Below, piece by piece: positions 41,666-50,651 of a stretch of 64,000 nt of DNA. Below the pieces are notes generated by a model, which was given only the letters and a program-made list of their open reading frames with translations, was not told where the DNA came from and ran no database searches. Location of the stretch: assembly GCF_022844465.1 (NCBI RefSeq), contig NZ_JALHLP010000016.1, positions 23,603 through 87,602 on the forward strand. The letters are read 5' to 3'. A program made the translations under genes and the position numbers. Source of the DNA: Bradyrhizobium sp. GTDB taxonomy: Bacteria; Pseudomonadota; Alphaproteobacteria; Rhizobiales; Xanthobacteraceae. The stretch's first letter is position 1; the number at the start of each line of letters is the position of its first letter.

Positions 41666-43455
41666 ACGCTCATGCGATGCTCGCCGCCGGGGTTTCGCGG
41701 CGCACCTTGGTCGACCGCCTGGTCGAATGGGTCGCGCCATCGCGCGGGTTGGAGCGGTTGCAGGCGCGCGTCAAGCTGTCGGCCGCGCTTGGCGCCGGCG
41801 GCTACAAGGGCGGCGCCGGCGATCGGCGGGCGACCAAGCTGTGGCGGCCCTATGCCCGCTCCGCCGATGGCGACGCGATTCCGGATTTGCATGCGCTGCG
41901 CGCTCGCTCGCGCGACCTGGTGCGCAACACGCCGGTCGCGACTGGCGCGATCGCGACGGTGGTGACCAATGTGGTGGGCGACGGCCTGCAGTTGCAGCCT
42001 GAACTTGAGGGCGATTCGCTCGGCATGAGCGAAACCGCCGTCGAAGCGTGGGAGAAGCGGGTCAGCCGCGAGTGGCATCAATTCTGCCGCACCGCCGATT
42101 TTAGCCGGGTTCAGAGATTTGCCGAGTTACAGGCGCTGGCGTTTCGGGCGGTGCTGGAATCTGGCGACGTTTTGGTGGTGCGCCGGTTCCGCCGCGATCC
42201 CGGCGAGGTCTACGGCACCAAACTGCAATTGATCGAGGCCGACCGGCTGTCGAATCCCGGCCTGGTGCAGACCGCGATGCGCCTCGCCAACGGCAACACT
42301 CTGGTCGGCGGCGTCGAGGTGGATGGCGACGGTGTGCATGTCGCTTATTGGATCAGCGATCGGCACCCCGGCGAGTGCCTGCCGACTGGCATGAGGTGGA
42401 GCCGGATTCCGGCACGCTCGCCCGAAGGTGAACAGGTGGTGCTGCATCTGTACGATCGGCTGCGGCCCGACATGACCCGCGGTGTGCCCTATCTCACGCC
42501 GGTGATTGAGCACATCAAGCAGCTCGGGGATTACACCGACGCCGAGGTCACCGCTGCGGTGATCTCGGCGATGACCACCGTGTTTGTAGAGACCCCGACC
42601 GACGATGACAGTAATCCGCCGCTCGGCGAGAAAAGCGCGTCGTTGGCCGAGAACGAAGTAGCGCTTGGCAATGGTGCGATCGTTAGTCTGTCGCCCGGCG
42701 AGAAGGCCAATCTGGTCAACCCGACCCGGCCGAATTCCAATTTTGACCCGTTCGTGCAGGCGTTCCTGCGCCAGGTCGGCGTCGCACTCGAACTGCCGTT
42801 TGAATTGCTGGTCAAACACTTCACCGCCAGCTATTCGGCGTCGCGCGCCGCGCTTGAAATGGCATGGCAGTTTTTCCGCCGCCGCCGCGTCTGGCTGGCG
42901 CAGGCGCTGTGCCAGACGGTCTACGAGTGGTTCCTGGCCGATGCCGTCAGCTTGGGCCGGCTCGATGCCGACAAGTTTTTCGACGACCCGGTGATCCGGC
43001 AATCCTATTGCCGGGCACTGTGGATCGGTCCTAACCGGATTTCGATTGATCCGAAGAAAGAAGCCGAGGCCGACGCACTCGACATCGCGACCGGTGTCAA
43101 GACCCGCCAGCAGGTCTGCCTGGAGCGCACCGGCGGCGAGTTCGACGACAAAGTCGCACAACTCGGCAAGGAAAAAACGGCGCTCGATGCCGCGGGGCTG
43201 GTGCCGACAGCGTCCGAGCCAGAGCCGGCGTCTACGCCGGAACCCGATGAAGACGAACGCGCGGAAGAGACCGCCGCCGCCATGCGCGAAGGCTATGCCG
43301 CGATGGCGCGCGCGCTGGCGCCGCCGGTGGTCAATGTGTCGATCGACAATCATCCGCCTAAGCGAGGCGCCGTCGTCAAGCGCGTTGAACACGATGCCGC
43401 CGGCCGCGCCACGCGCATTGTCGAAACCGAACTGAGCGAGGCCGCCGATGCCTAG
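41662..43455 (+). CDS. Portal protein (lambda gpB family)
   Basis: 597 aa. The family core has ARSRDLVRNTPVATGAIATV, ADRLSNPG, GVPYLTPVIEHIKQLGDY, PNSNFDPFVQAFLRQVGVAL and FTASYSASRAALEMAWQFFR. The C-terminus is acidic then basic and disordered. Portals form the dodecameric DNA channel and the head-tail connector. Confidence 0.92.
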   Translation: MNAHAMLAAGVSRRTLVDRLVEWVAPSRGLERLQARVKLSAALGAGGYKGGAGDRRATKLWRPYARSADGDAIPDLHALRARSRDLVRNTPVATGAIATVVTNVVGDGLQLQPELEGDSLGMSETAVEAWEKRVSREWHQFCRTADFSRVQRFAELQALAFRAVLESGDVLVVRRFRRDPGEVYGTKLQLIEADRLSNPGLVQTAMRLANGNTLVGGVEVDGDGVHVAYWISDRHPGECLPTGMRWSRIPARSPEGEQVVLHLYDRLRPDMTRGVPYLTPVIEHIKQLGDYTDAEVTAAVISAMTTVFVETPTDDDSNPPLGEKSASLAENEVALGNGAIVSLSPGEKANLVNPTRPNSNFDPFVQAFLRQVGVALELPFELLVKHFTASYSASRAALEMAWQFFRRRRVWLAQALCQTVYEWFLADAVSLGRLDADKFFDDPVIRQSYCRALWIGPNRISIDPKKEAEADALDIATGVKTRQQVCLERTGGEFDDKVAQLGKEKTALDAAGLVPTASEPEPASTPEPDEDERAEETAAAMREGYAAMARALAPPVVNVSIDNHPPKRGAVVKRVEHDAAGRATRIVETELSEAADA

Positions 43456-43870
43456 CGTAATTTACAATTCCGCGCTCGACGACGAGGCCCGCGGGCTGAT
43501 CGACTACGACACCGACAGCTTCAAGGTGATGCTGGTGACGTCGGCCTATGTGCCGAACAAGGACACCCACCTCAAGAGGTCGGATATCACCAACGAAGTG
43601 GTCGGCGCCGGTTACGTCGCCGGCGGCGCTACGGTTACCGTGGCCGTCACCAAGGATCTGGCGAACGATAGGGTCGATATTTCTTTGGGCGCCGCGAGTT
43701 GGGCGGCCTCGACCATCACTGCGCGCGGCGCGGTCTACTACAAGAGCCGCGGCGGGCTCGCCTCGGCCGACGAGATCGTCACCTACAACGATTTCGGCGC
43801 CGACATCACCTCGACCGCAGGCACCTTCAGTTTGGCGGCTTCGATTCTGCGCAAGCAGAACCTGACGTAA
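43448..43870 (+). CDS. Phage structural protein, unknown
   Basis: 140 aa starting MPSVIYNSALDDEARGLIDY, with beta-rich sequence (FKVMLVTSAYVPNKDTHLKR, YVAGGATVTVAVTKDL). Proteins of this type are common in phage structural operons and probably belong to the virion surface. It overlaps the portal stop by 8 bp. Confidence 0.65.
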   Translation: MPSVIYNSALDDEARGLIDYDTDSFKVMLVTSAYVPNKDTHLKRSDITNEVVGAGYVAGGATVTVAVTKDLANDRVDISLGAASWAASTITARGAVYYKSRGGLASADEIVTYNDFGADITSTAGTFSLAASILRKQNLT

Positions 43871-43885
43871 CCAAGGGTTACCGCA

Positions 43886-44443
43886 ATGAGCATACAAACC
43901 TGGCAAGAAACCCTGATCAATTCGCAGGTTGACGGGCCCGCGCTTGCCAATTCCGTCACGGCGACATCGCTGCTCAACGTCCATGAGAAGTGGGGTATGG
44001 CGCAGTCCTGGGCGCAGATTGGACGCGTCCTGCGCCTAACGGCATGTGGTCGCGTGTCCAATATTGTCACCGCGCCCGGCACGCTGACGTTGAGCTGCCG
44101 CATCGGGGCCATCACCATCGCCAACGGCGGGGCGATGGCGCTCAATGTCGTCGCCAAGACGAACGTGCCGTGGTTTCTGGATTGGCGCCTGACGTGCCGC
44201 GCCATCGGTGCCGCCGGCAACTTCATGCACCAGGGCACTTGGATTAGCGAAAGCGTGATCGGTGCTCCGCTGCCGACCGCCGGCGGGGCAGGCATCCATC
44301 TGCTGCCCAACGCCGCGCCTGCTGTCGGTACCAACTTCGATACATCGGTCCCAGCCACGTTCGACCTTTTCGCTCAGTGGTCGGTGGCCAATGCCGGCAA
44401 TTCGATTCAAGTGCATCAGTACAAACTCGAAAGCCTGATCTGA
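43886..44443 (+). CDS. Phage structural protein, unknown
   Basis: 185 aa, beta-rich, with segments such as LTLSCRIGAITIANGGAMAL and FDLFAQWSVANAGNSIQVHQY that look like a capsid-surface or fibre jelly-roll. Its stop overlaps the ATG of the next gene (TGATG). No function recognised beyond context. Confidence 0.6.
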   Translation: MSIQTWQETLINSQVDGPALANSVTATSLLNVHEKWGMAQSWAQIGRVLRLTACGRVSNIVTAPGTLTLSCRIGAITIANGGAMALNVVAKTNVPWFLDWRLTCRAIGAAGNFMHQGTWISESVIGAPLPTAGGAGIHLLPNAAPAVGTNFDTSVPATFDLFAQWSVANAGNSIQVHQYKLESLI

Positions 44444-44844
44444 TGGGGTGGTCGGGTGCGGCCCTTTCGCGTGGGCTGGTCCCATCCCGCGTGGGGATTG
44501 GTGGGCGCTGGCGCGAGCCAAGCGCCCCGAAAGGCGTAATCCCGGGAGGCCGATGGCATGAAGCCGCCGCCGCGCCGCAGCGTGCATTTCGTTCAAAAAA
44601 GTTCGAGGGCCGGTTTCGAATCTCGATGGTGACGGCAGACAGCAGTGGCACACCGCTTGGTGGATGTGACGTCGAACTATACCACGCTGCGACCGATACC
44701 GTTGTAGGTCGGACAACGTCCGACCCGGTTGGGGCGTTTACTTTCGATCTCGGCAACAATTCTGACTTCTACTACATCCGCGCCTACAAGGCTGGCACAC
44801 CGGATGTGGCCGGCACAACTGTCAACACGCTGATGGCGATCTGA
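44443..44844 (+). CDS. Small protein with an Ig/carboxypeptidase-regulatory-like domain
   Basis: 133 aa from ATG 44443. The first 55 residues are low-complexity (start uncertain). The rest (TPLGGCDVELYHAATDTVVG, then GAFTFDLGNNSDFYYIRAYK) resembles the carboxypeptidase-regulatory fold found in phage surface proteins that bind glycans. Probably a decoration module. Confidence 0.55.
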   Translation: MGWSGAALSRGLVPSRVGIGGRWREPSAPKGVIPGGRWHEAAAAPQRAFRSKKFEGRFRISMVTADSSGTPLGGCDVELYHAATDTVVGRTTSDPVGAFTFDLGNNSDFYYIRAYKAGTPDVAGTTVNTLMAI

Positions 44845-44845
44845 T

Positions 44846-45790
44846 GTGCCTGATATTTATCTCTATGATGTCCAGAGCGATGCCAGCCAAGGTAAGGTAA
44901 GGCTCCGCGACCCCGCCACCCTGGCTGGCGGCACCGCCCATGGCAATGCCCCCGGCGCGACGCTCACCGTCTCGGCGGCGGTTGTCGGCGGCGCGGCGAC
45001 CGGTAGTGCATCGGCGAATGCCGCGACACTGACGGCCGATATCAGCGCGATTACTGGCGCTGCGTCCGGCGGCGCATCGGCGAATGGTGCGACGCTCGCG
45101 ATTAACACGAGTGTTGTTGCCGGCGCGGCCACTGGCGCGGCGTCGGCGCCGGGTGCGCTGCTGGTCGTTGATGCCGGCGTCGTCGCGGGGGTCGCGTCGG
45201 GCGCGGCGACCGCCGCCGGTACAGTGGTTGAGTTCGCCGCGGCGCTTGGCTCCGGCGCGGCGGTGGGCGCCGCCAGCGCCGCCGGCGCGTTGCTTGATAC
45301 CAACGCCGCGCTGCTCGCGGGCGGGGCCACGGGAACCGCCGCGGCCACGGGTACCAACGTCACCGCTGAGATCAGTCTGCTCGCGGGCGGTGCCGTCGGT
45401 GGTAGCGCCGACGCCAGCGCCCCTGGCGCGGTTGTTACCGCCAGCAGTTCACTATTGGCGGGCGCCGCGACCGGAAGCGTGCCCGCCGCGAGTCATGGCG
45501 GCGTTTCTTATCGTCGCTATCCGCGCCGCCCGAAGCGGCGAGCCGCCTATGCCGCCGGAACGGTCGTCGAGTTTGGCGCTGCGCTGTTGCCCGGCCGCGC
45601 CCGCGGCGACGCAACGGCGCGCGGTCTGCGCCTCGGTGAGGTGGTGGTGTTGCTGTCTGGCTCTGCGCGCGGCGACGCGCAGGCGAGCGGCGTGGTGGTG
45701 ACGGTCGACGCTTCGCTGCAGCCCGGCGGTGCTGGCGGTACCAATGGTTGGATTGCGTACGACAACGATCTTCTGCTGCTGGTCGCATAG
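44846..45790 (+). CDS. 22-residue tandem-repeat structural protein
   Basis: 314 aa from GTG 44846. After about 35 residues it consists of roughly eleven tandem units of about 22 residues, each ending in an A-x-G-x-A-x-A-x-G-like stretch (for example VVAGAATGAASAPGA and ITGAASGGASANGA). A basic interruption (RRYPRRPKRR) lies before the last three units. The regular Ala/Gly/Val pattern suggests a beta-solenoid or fibrous surface protein in the head operon. Confidence 0.65.
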   Translation: MPDIYLYDVQSDASQGKVRLRDPATLAGGTAHGNAPGATLTVSAAVVGGAATGSASANAATLTADISAITGAASGGASANGATLAINTSVVAGAATGAASAPGALLVVDAGVVAGVASGAATAAGTVVEFAAALGSGAAVGAASAAGALLDTNAALLAGGATGTAAATGTNVTAEISLLAGGAVGGSADASAPGAVVTASSSLLAGAATGSVPAASHGGVSYRRYPRRPKRRAAYAAGTVVEFGAALLPGRARGDATARGLRLGEVVVLLSGSARGDAQASGVVVTVDASLQPGGAGGTNGWIAYDNDLLLLVA

Positions 45791-45802
45791 GAACACCGGA
45801 AA

Positions 45803-47293
45803 ATGACCACACTCCTGCGCATCGCCGAACGGGTGATGAACCGTCCGCTGTTGATTCATCCGGACAAGGTGCCGCTGGTGCTCGGCATTCTCGAGGGCCG
45901 CTATCCGATCGATGTCACGACTTGGCGCGAGGATGCGCTTCGTCGGATCGACGACATGCCGGAAGCGGCGCGCACGGTCATGCGCGGTCCGGCGCCGTCG
46001 GCCTCGCGTTTTCCCGGCAGTGTGCTTGATACCGATCCGGAAACCGGCCGGCAGCGTACGCTGCCCTACAACCGGCACAACGGCGTCGCGCTGATTCCGA
46101 TCATCGGCACCACCATCAATCGTGGCGCCTGGATTGGATCGAATTCCGGCGAGGTGTCCTACGAGGGCATCAAGCACCAGATCGAAACCGCCGTCGCCGA
46201 CCCGCGCACGCACGCCATCATGCTCGACATCGAATCGCCGGGCGGTGAGGCGGTCGGCGCGTTTGAGGCGGCCGATGCAGTGCGCGCCGCGCGACAGTCG
46301 AAGCCGGTGGTGGCGGTGGTCAATGGCATGGCGGCCTCCGCCGCCTATGCGATTGCGTCCGGCGCATCGCGGATCATCACCACGCCGACCGGGGTGTCGG
46401 GTTCGATCGGCGTCGTGCTTATCCATGCGGATTACTCCCGCCAGCTCGACAAGAGGGGAATCACCCCGACACTGATTTTCGCCGGTGCCCACAAGGTCGA
46501 CGGCAATCCATTCGAGCCGCTGTCGGAGAGCGTTCGCGCCGACCTCAAGCGCGAGGTCGACGCATTTTACGAATTGTTCATCGCTGCGGTGGCTCACGGT
46601 CGCGGCGGGCTGACGCCGGCGGCGATCCGCGCAACCGAGGCGCGGACCTTTATCGGCGTGGAAGCGGTATCGGCCGGGCTTGCCGATGAAGTCGGAAGTT
46701 TTGAAAGCGTGCTGCAAGAACTCTCATCCGGCCAGGCCGGCCGACCCATCAATGTAACCAGGAGCATGACAACCATGTCAGCTGAAACCATTAGCAGAAC
46801 CGAACACGAAGCCGAGGTGGCCAGAGCCGTGGCCGCCGCTACCGCGGCCGCCGACGCTATGCGTATCGAGGCACTGGCCGAGGGTGCGCGTGCCGAGTCC
46901 GCGCGTCAGGCCGGCATTGACAGGCTCGCCGCCGAAATGCCCGGCCACACTGAGCTGGTTGCCAAGCTGAAGGCCGACCCGAACGTATCGGTCGAACAGG
47001 CGGCGGTTCAGCTGATCGGCGCCGAGGGCACCCGCCGCGGCAGTCGCCGAGCCGCCATCGAAGGTGTCGAGCGCGTCGCAGCCGGAAACCTTCCAGCGAC
47101 GCCGGCCGCATCGGAGCGGCAATCGCCCGATGATGTTGGTGCCCGCGCCGCCGCAAATACGGCACCGCATGTGGTCGCCGCCAAGGCCCGCGAGTATGCC
47201 GCCACGCAAAAGGCGCGCGGCGTCAAGGTCTCGGCCGCGGAAGCGGTCGCGCATGTAACCGACCAGATTAAGACCGGCTCGCTCGCCGCTTGA
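45803..47293 (+). CDS. S49-type capsid maturation protease with C-terminal scaffold
   Basis: 496 aa. The SppA/S49 protease region (about 70-320) has the nucleophile Ser in NGMAASAAYAIASG, GVSGSIGVVL, and the Lys region in LIFAGAHKVDGNP. The C-terminal 170 residues are helical and Ala-rich, like lambda gpC/Nu3, where an internal start makes the separate scaffold. It processes scaffold and portal during prohead maturation. Confidence 0.9.
   Translation: MTTLLRIAERVMNRPLLIHPDKVPLVLGILEGRYPIDVTTWREDALRRIDDMPEAARTVMRGPAPSASRFPGSVLDTDPETGRQRTLPYNRHNGVALIPIIGTTINRGAWIGSNSGEVSYEGIKHQIETAVADPRTHAIMLDIESPGGEAVGAFEAADAVRAARQSKPVVAVVNGMAASAAYAIASGASRIITTPTGVSGSIGVVLIHADYSRQLDKRGITPTLIFAGAHKVDGNPFEPLSESVRADLKREVDAFYELFIAAVAHGRGGLTPAAIRATEARTFIGVEAVSAGLADEVGSFESVLQELSSGQAGRPINVTRSMTTMSAETISRTEHEAEVARAVAAATAAADAMRIEALAEGARAESARQAGIDRLAAEMPGHTELVAKLKADPNVSVEQAAVQLIGAEGTRRGSRRAAIEGVERVAAGNLPATPAASERQSPDDVGARAAANTAPHVVAAKAREYAATQKARGVKVSAAEAVAHVTDQIKTGSLAA
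46775..47293 (+). CDS. Nested scaffolding protein (Nu3-like), internal start
   Basis: 172 aa in the same frame as the protease, from ATG 46775 with GGAG 10 nt upstream (46761-46764); ATG 46766 is an alternative. It begins MSAETISRTEHEAEVA and is almost entirely helical, as scaffolds are. Lambda C/Nu3 is the known precedent. Here the internal start is inferred from the ribosome-binding site. Confidence 0.6.
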   Translation: MSAETISRTEHEAEVARAVAAATAAADAMRIEALAEGARAESARQAGIDRLAAEMPGHTELVAKLKADPNVSVEQAAVQLIGAEGTRRGSRRAAIEGVERVAAGNLPATPAASERQSPDDVGARAAANTAPHVVAAKAREYAATQKARGVKVSAAEAVAHVTDQIKTGSLAA

Positions 47294-47337
47294 TCTGATC
47301 GCCCCTCCCACCCAACAACATCATCGGAGATTCCATC

Positions 47338-47718
47338 ATGGCCAATATCGGCCTCACCAAGTCCTACACCGCGGAAGCCGCGATCAGCGCCAACCGCATC
47401 GTAAAAGTCGGCGGTGCCGACTACGGCGTGTTGCAGGCGGCCGGCGCCGCCGCCACCGAACGGTCGATCGGCATCTCGACCGAGATCGACGCGGCGCTCG
47501 GCGAGCGCATCGATGTCATTCATGAGGGCATCGCCGATCTCAAGCTCGGCGGTACCGTCGCGCGCGGCGATCCGGTGACGTCGGATGCGACCGGGCAGGG
47601 CGTCGCCGCCGCGCCTACCGCCGGCGTCAACAACCGCATCATCGGTTTTGCACTTATCTCCGGCGTGATTGGCGACATCATCCCGGTTCTGCTCAACCCA
47701 CACATGATGCAGGGCTGA
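47338..47718 (+). CDS. Capsid decoration protein (DUF2190/gpD-like)
   Basis: 126 aa with the DUF2190 pattern: ITGN-like start (ANIGLTKSYTAEAAISANRI), VKVGGADYGVLQA and ADLKLGGTVARGDPVTSDAT. These trimeric proteins stabilise the expanded capsid. Placed directly before the major capsid gene, as lambda gpD is. Confidence 0.8.
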   Translation: MANIGLTKSYTAEAAISANRIVKVGGADYGVLQAAGAAATERSIGISTEIDAALGERIDVIHEGIADLKLGGTVARGDPVTSDATGQGVAAAPTAGVNNRIIGFALISGVIGDIIPVLLNPHMMQG

Positions 47719-47778
47719 TCGGCGTAATCGTTCCACCGGTTTTCCCCCTATTCCCCCGAGTTTCACAGGAGAACATCA

Positions 47779-48744
47779 ATGGCTCAGGCCCCGTTTGTGA
47801 TTCAGCCGCGTCTCACGGCGATCACGCTGACTTACCTCAATGAAGCGTTTATTGCGGACTCCGTGCTGCCGCGCGTGCTGGTCGACTCGCAGCAGTTCAA
47901 ATGGTCACGCTACACACTGGCGGATGGTTTCACCATTCAGGACACCAGGGTTGGCCGCAAGTCTGCGCCCAACCAGATCGACTGGACCGCGACCGAAGTC
48001 TCGGACACGACCAACGACTACGGGCTCGACGACGCGATCCCGAATTTCGACATCCAGGCCGCCGCGGCGGCTAGCGATATTCAGGGTGTCAACCCGATCG
48101 ATCCGGAGGCGCGCTCAACCATGCTGCTGTCGGAGCTGGTCGGGCTCGACCGGGAAAGGCGCGTCGCCGACCTCGCCTTCACGCTCGGCACTTATCCGGC
48201 CGCCAACCGCACCACCCTGGCCGGTGCCACCCAATGGTCCGACGCGGCGTCCGATCCGCTGGGCGCGATCCTCAACGCATTCGACAGTTGCGTAATCCGC
48301 CCGAATATCGCGGTGCTCGGTCAGGCGGTCTGGACCAAGCTGCGCACCCACCCGAAGATCACCGCCGCGGTCTATCCGTCGGGCGGCAATGCCACCGGCG
48401 GACCGACCGTGGTGGCGCGCCAGGCGGTCGCCGAACTATTGGAGATCGAAGAAGTGCTGGTCGGTTCCGGCTGGTACAATTCCGCCAAGCCCGGCCAGAC
48501 CCCGGTGATGACGCGGCTGTGGGGCAAGCACGCCGCGTTCCTCTATCGGCCGCAATCGATCATCGACACCAAATCGGTTGCTTTCGGTTTTACCGCGCAG
48601 TGGGGCTCGCGCATCGCCGGCACTATTGGAGAAGACCCCAAGATCGGCATGCGCGGCGGCCGCTGGGTCCGGGTTGGCGAGGCGGTGAAGGAAGTCGTCG
48701 CCGCCAATGATGCGGCGTATTTCTTCCAGAACGCGGTGGCGTGA
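47779..48744 (+). CDS. Major capsid protein (lambda gpE-like)
   Basis: 321 aa. It has the gpE/HK97-fold family features LNEAFIADSVLPRVLVDSQ, FTIQDTRVGRKSAPN and an LTQ/TR-type C-terminal part (WGKHAAFLYRPQSI, FGFTAQWGSRIAG). It follows a good AGGAG site and the decoration gene. It forms the icosahedral shell. Confidence 0.88.
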   Translation: MAQAPFVIQPRLTAITLTYLNEAFIADSVLPRVLVDSQQFKWSRYTLADGFTIQDTRVGRKSAPNQIDWTATEVSDTTNDYGLDDAIPNFDIQAAAAASDIQGVNPIDPEARSTMLLSELVGLDRERRVADLAFTLGTYPAANRTTLAGATQWSDAASDPLGAILNAFDSCVIRPNIAVLGQAVWTKLRTHPKITAAVYPSGGNATGGPTVVARQAVAELLEIEEVLVGSGWYNSAKPGQTPVMTRLWGKHAAFLYRPQSIIDTKSVAFGFTAQWGSRIAGTIGEDPKIGMRGGRWVRVGEAVKEVVAANDAAYFFQNAVA

Positions 48745-48745
48745 T

Positions 48746-48958
48746 ATGGCACGCGCTCCGAAAGCACTTGCGCCGATCGCCGCCAGCCGGATCGATTACG
48801 GCGAGACCGTCAACGGCAAGATCGTGGTTACCACCTTCGCGGCTGGCGACGTCGTCACCATCGCCGATCATGGGGTGCTCGACGATCTCCGCAGATCCGG
48901 CGCGGTGGTCGATGCGGCACCGATCGTGCCGCCGGCTGGCGATCCGGCGGATCTCTGA
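48746..48958 (+). CDS. Small head-associated protein
   Basis: 70 aa from ATG 48746, one base after the capsid stop. It contains KIVVTTFAAGDVVTIADHGVLDDL and an acidic Pro-rich end. It is probably a head-completion or connector accessory, by position only. Confidence 0.6.
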   Translation: MARAPKALAPIAASRIDYGETVNGKIVVTTFAAGDVVTIADHGVLDDLRRSGAVVDAAPIVPPAGDPADL

Positions 48959-48961
48959 CCG

Positions 48962-49309
48962 GTGCCCGTGGAGTCCGCCGCCGACCGGCTGTCGTTTGTC
49001 TCGCCCGATGAATTCGGCGAGGCGGCGACCTATACGCCGGCCGGCGGCGCCGCCACGCCCGGCATCGCCGGAATTTTCAACGACGGCCAGTTTTCGGCGT
49101 TTGTCGGCGACCGGGCGGCGGTGTCGGACTCGCAGCCGAGCTTCACCTGCCGGTCCGCCGATCTCCCGGTTGGCGCCGCTGGTGGCGATGTCGGCGACAC
49201 GCTGGCATTGGCCGCCAGCAACACCCATCCGCCGCTGACCTTCCGGGTAGTCGATCTGCAGCCCGACGGCGCCGGTATCACCACCATCCTGCTCGGGGCG
49301 CTGGTGTGA
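48962..49309 (+). CDS. Head-tail joining protein (gpFII-like)
   Basis: 115 aa from GTG 48962. The pattern DEFGEAATYTPAGGAATPGIAG, then FTCRSADLP and FRVVDLQPDGAGITTILL, is that of small beta-barrel head-tail attachment proteins. Its stop overlaps the next start (TGATG). Confidence 0.7.
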   Translation: MPVESAADRLSFVSPDEFGEAATYTPAGGAATPGIAGIFNDGQFSAFVGDRAAVSDSQPSFTCRSADLPVGAAGGDVGDTLALAASNTHPPLTFRVVDLQPDGAGITTILLGALV

Positions 49310-49734
49310 TGCACACCCGCACCCTGATCCGCGCCGCGGTGGCGACCAGGCTCGCCGGATTGCCGACGACCGGCAACAGCGTGCATGTCGGTCGCACCCG
49401 CATTTTGCAGCCGGCGCAATTGCCAGCGCTGCTGATCTACAGTCACGATGAATCCTCGGATCGGCCGATCGCCGGCAATCCGGCGAGCCTCGGCCGCGAT
49501 CTCACGCTGGCGATCGAAGGCCGGGTCGCGACCGCGCTGCCACCCGACGATCTGCTCGATCTGATCGCGTTCGAGGTTGAGGGTCGGATGCGCGACACCA
49601 CGCTCGACGGTCTGGTGTTTGACACACTGTTGACTCGCACCCAGGTCGAAGTCGCCGCCGAAGGTGAGCGTCACATCGGTGCGATCCGCCTGGAGTATCG
49701 CGTGCGCTACAACGACCCGGCCGAAGACGAATAG
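49309..49734 (+). CDS. Minor tail protein (gpU-like terminator)
   Basis: 141 aa. It contains RTLIRAAVATRLAGLPTTGN, QLPALLIYSHDESSDRP and ERHIGAIRLEYRVRY, resembling tail-terminator proteins that cap the tail tube and join the head. It immediately precedes the major tail protein, the usual position. Confidence 0.7.
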   Translation: MHTRTLIRAAVATRLAGLPTTGNSVHVGRTRILQPAQLPALLIYSHDESSDRPIAGNPASLGRDLTLAIEGRVATALPPDDLLDLIAFEVEGRMRDTTLDGLVFDTLLTRTQVEVAAEGERHIGAIRLEYRVRYNDPAEDE

Positions 49735-49800
49735 CCGGCGCTTCGCGCGGAAACCCCCGCATCACTTCAATCCTTTTCACATCAGCAAGGAGACATCGCC

Positions 49801-50199
49801 ATGCCGGCAGGACAGGGCATCGTCGGTCGCAATCTTATTCTCAAATGGAACGGTGCGCCGATAGCCGGCGTGCGTGAAAAATCGGTCGCCATCAATGGCG
49901 AGCCGATTGACGTGTCGGCGGACGATTCCGTCGGCTGGCGTTCGCTGTTGGCCGACGCGGCCATACGTCAGGTTGACATCAGCCTGTCCGGCGTCAGCCG
50001 CAGCAATGTGCTCAAGACGTCCGGCTTCAGCGCCAACGCCCGGATATTCCCGGTTGCGATTGAGTATCCCGACGGCGGAATTATTTCCGGCGATTTCTTC
50101 CAGGTCACTTACAACGAGACCGGCACCTACAACGATGCCGTCACGTTTGAATGTGCGCTGCAGTCGAGCGGCGCCGTCAACTTCATCCCGGGGCCATGA
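49801..50199 (+). CDS. Major tail tube protein
   Basis: 132 aa with the phage tail-tube pattern: GRNLILKWNGAPIAGVREKS, INGEPIDVSADDSVGWRSLL and a C-terminal beta half (DGGIISGDFFQVTYNETG). Residues between are consistent with TP901-1-like major tail proteins. It polymerises as the tail tube. Confidence 0.85.
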   Translation: MPAGQGIVGRNLILKWNGAPIAGVREKSVAINGEPIDVSADDSVGWRSLLADAAIRQVDISLSGVSRSNVLKTSGFSANARIFPVAIEYPDGGIISGDFFQVTYNETGTYNDAVTFECALQSSGAVNFIPGP

Positions 50200-50237
50200 T
50201 CGGCGTCCATCTCTAACCTTCGCAACGGAGAAATCCT

Positions 50238-50651
50238 ATGGTCGATATCGTTGTTACGCCTGCCAACGTCGTTGGCGGCGCCGATGCCGAGAGAATTCAG
50301 GGTGTCGCCGGCGCCACCGTCCTGGCCGGCCAGGTGGTCTATCGCGATTCCGTTACCCGCCGTTTTCTGCTGGCCGATAACAATTCGGCGACGCCGGACG
50401 TGCGTAACCCGATCGGCATTGCATTGCACGGTGCGTCGAACGGCCAGCCGCTGGCGGTGCAGACCGGCGGCGACCTCAATGTCGGGGCCACCCTGGTGGT
50501 GGGCGAGACTTATTATCTCAGCGACACGCCGGGCGGCATCTGTCCGGAGGCCGATCTTGTCACCGGCGAATTCGTGTCGGTGCTCGGCGTCGCCACCACT
50601 GCCAGCAATCTCAAGATGCGCATGCTGGTCTCTGGCGCGGCGGTGCCGTGA
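50238..50651 (+). CDS. Structural protein, DUF2190-like
   Basis: 137 aa, beta-rich, with VAGATVLAGQVVYRDSVTR and GDLNVGATLVVGETYYLSDT, similar in plan to decoration proteins. Located in the tail module between tube and chaperone genes. Its stop overlaps the next ATG. Probably a virion surface component. Confidence 0.6.
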   Translation: MVDIVVTPANVVGGADAERIQGVAGATVLAGQVVYRDSVTRRFLLADNNSATPDVRNPIGIALHGASNGQPLAVQTGGDLNVGATLVVGETYYLSDTPGGICPEADLVTGEFVSVLGVATTASNLKMRMLVSGAAVP

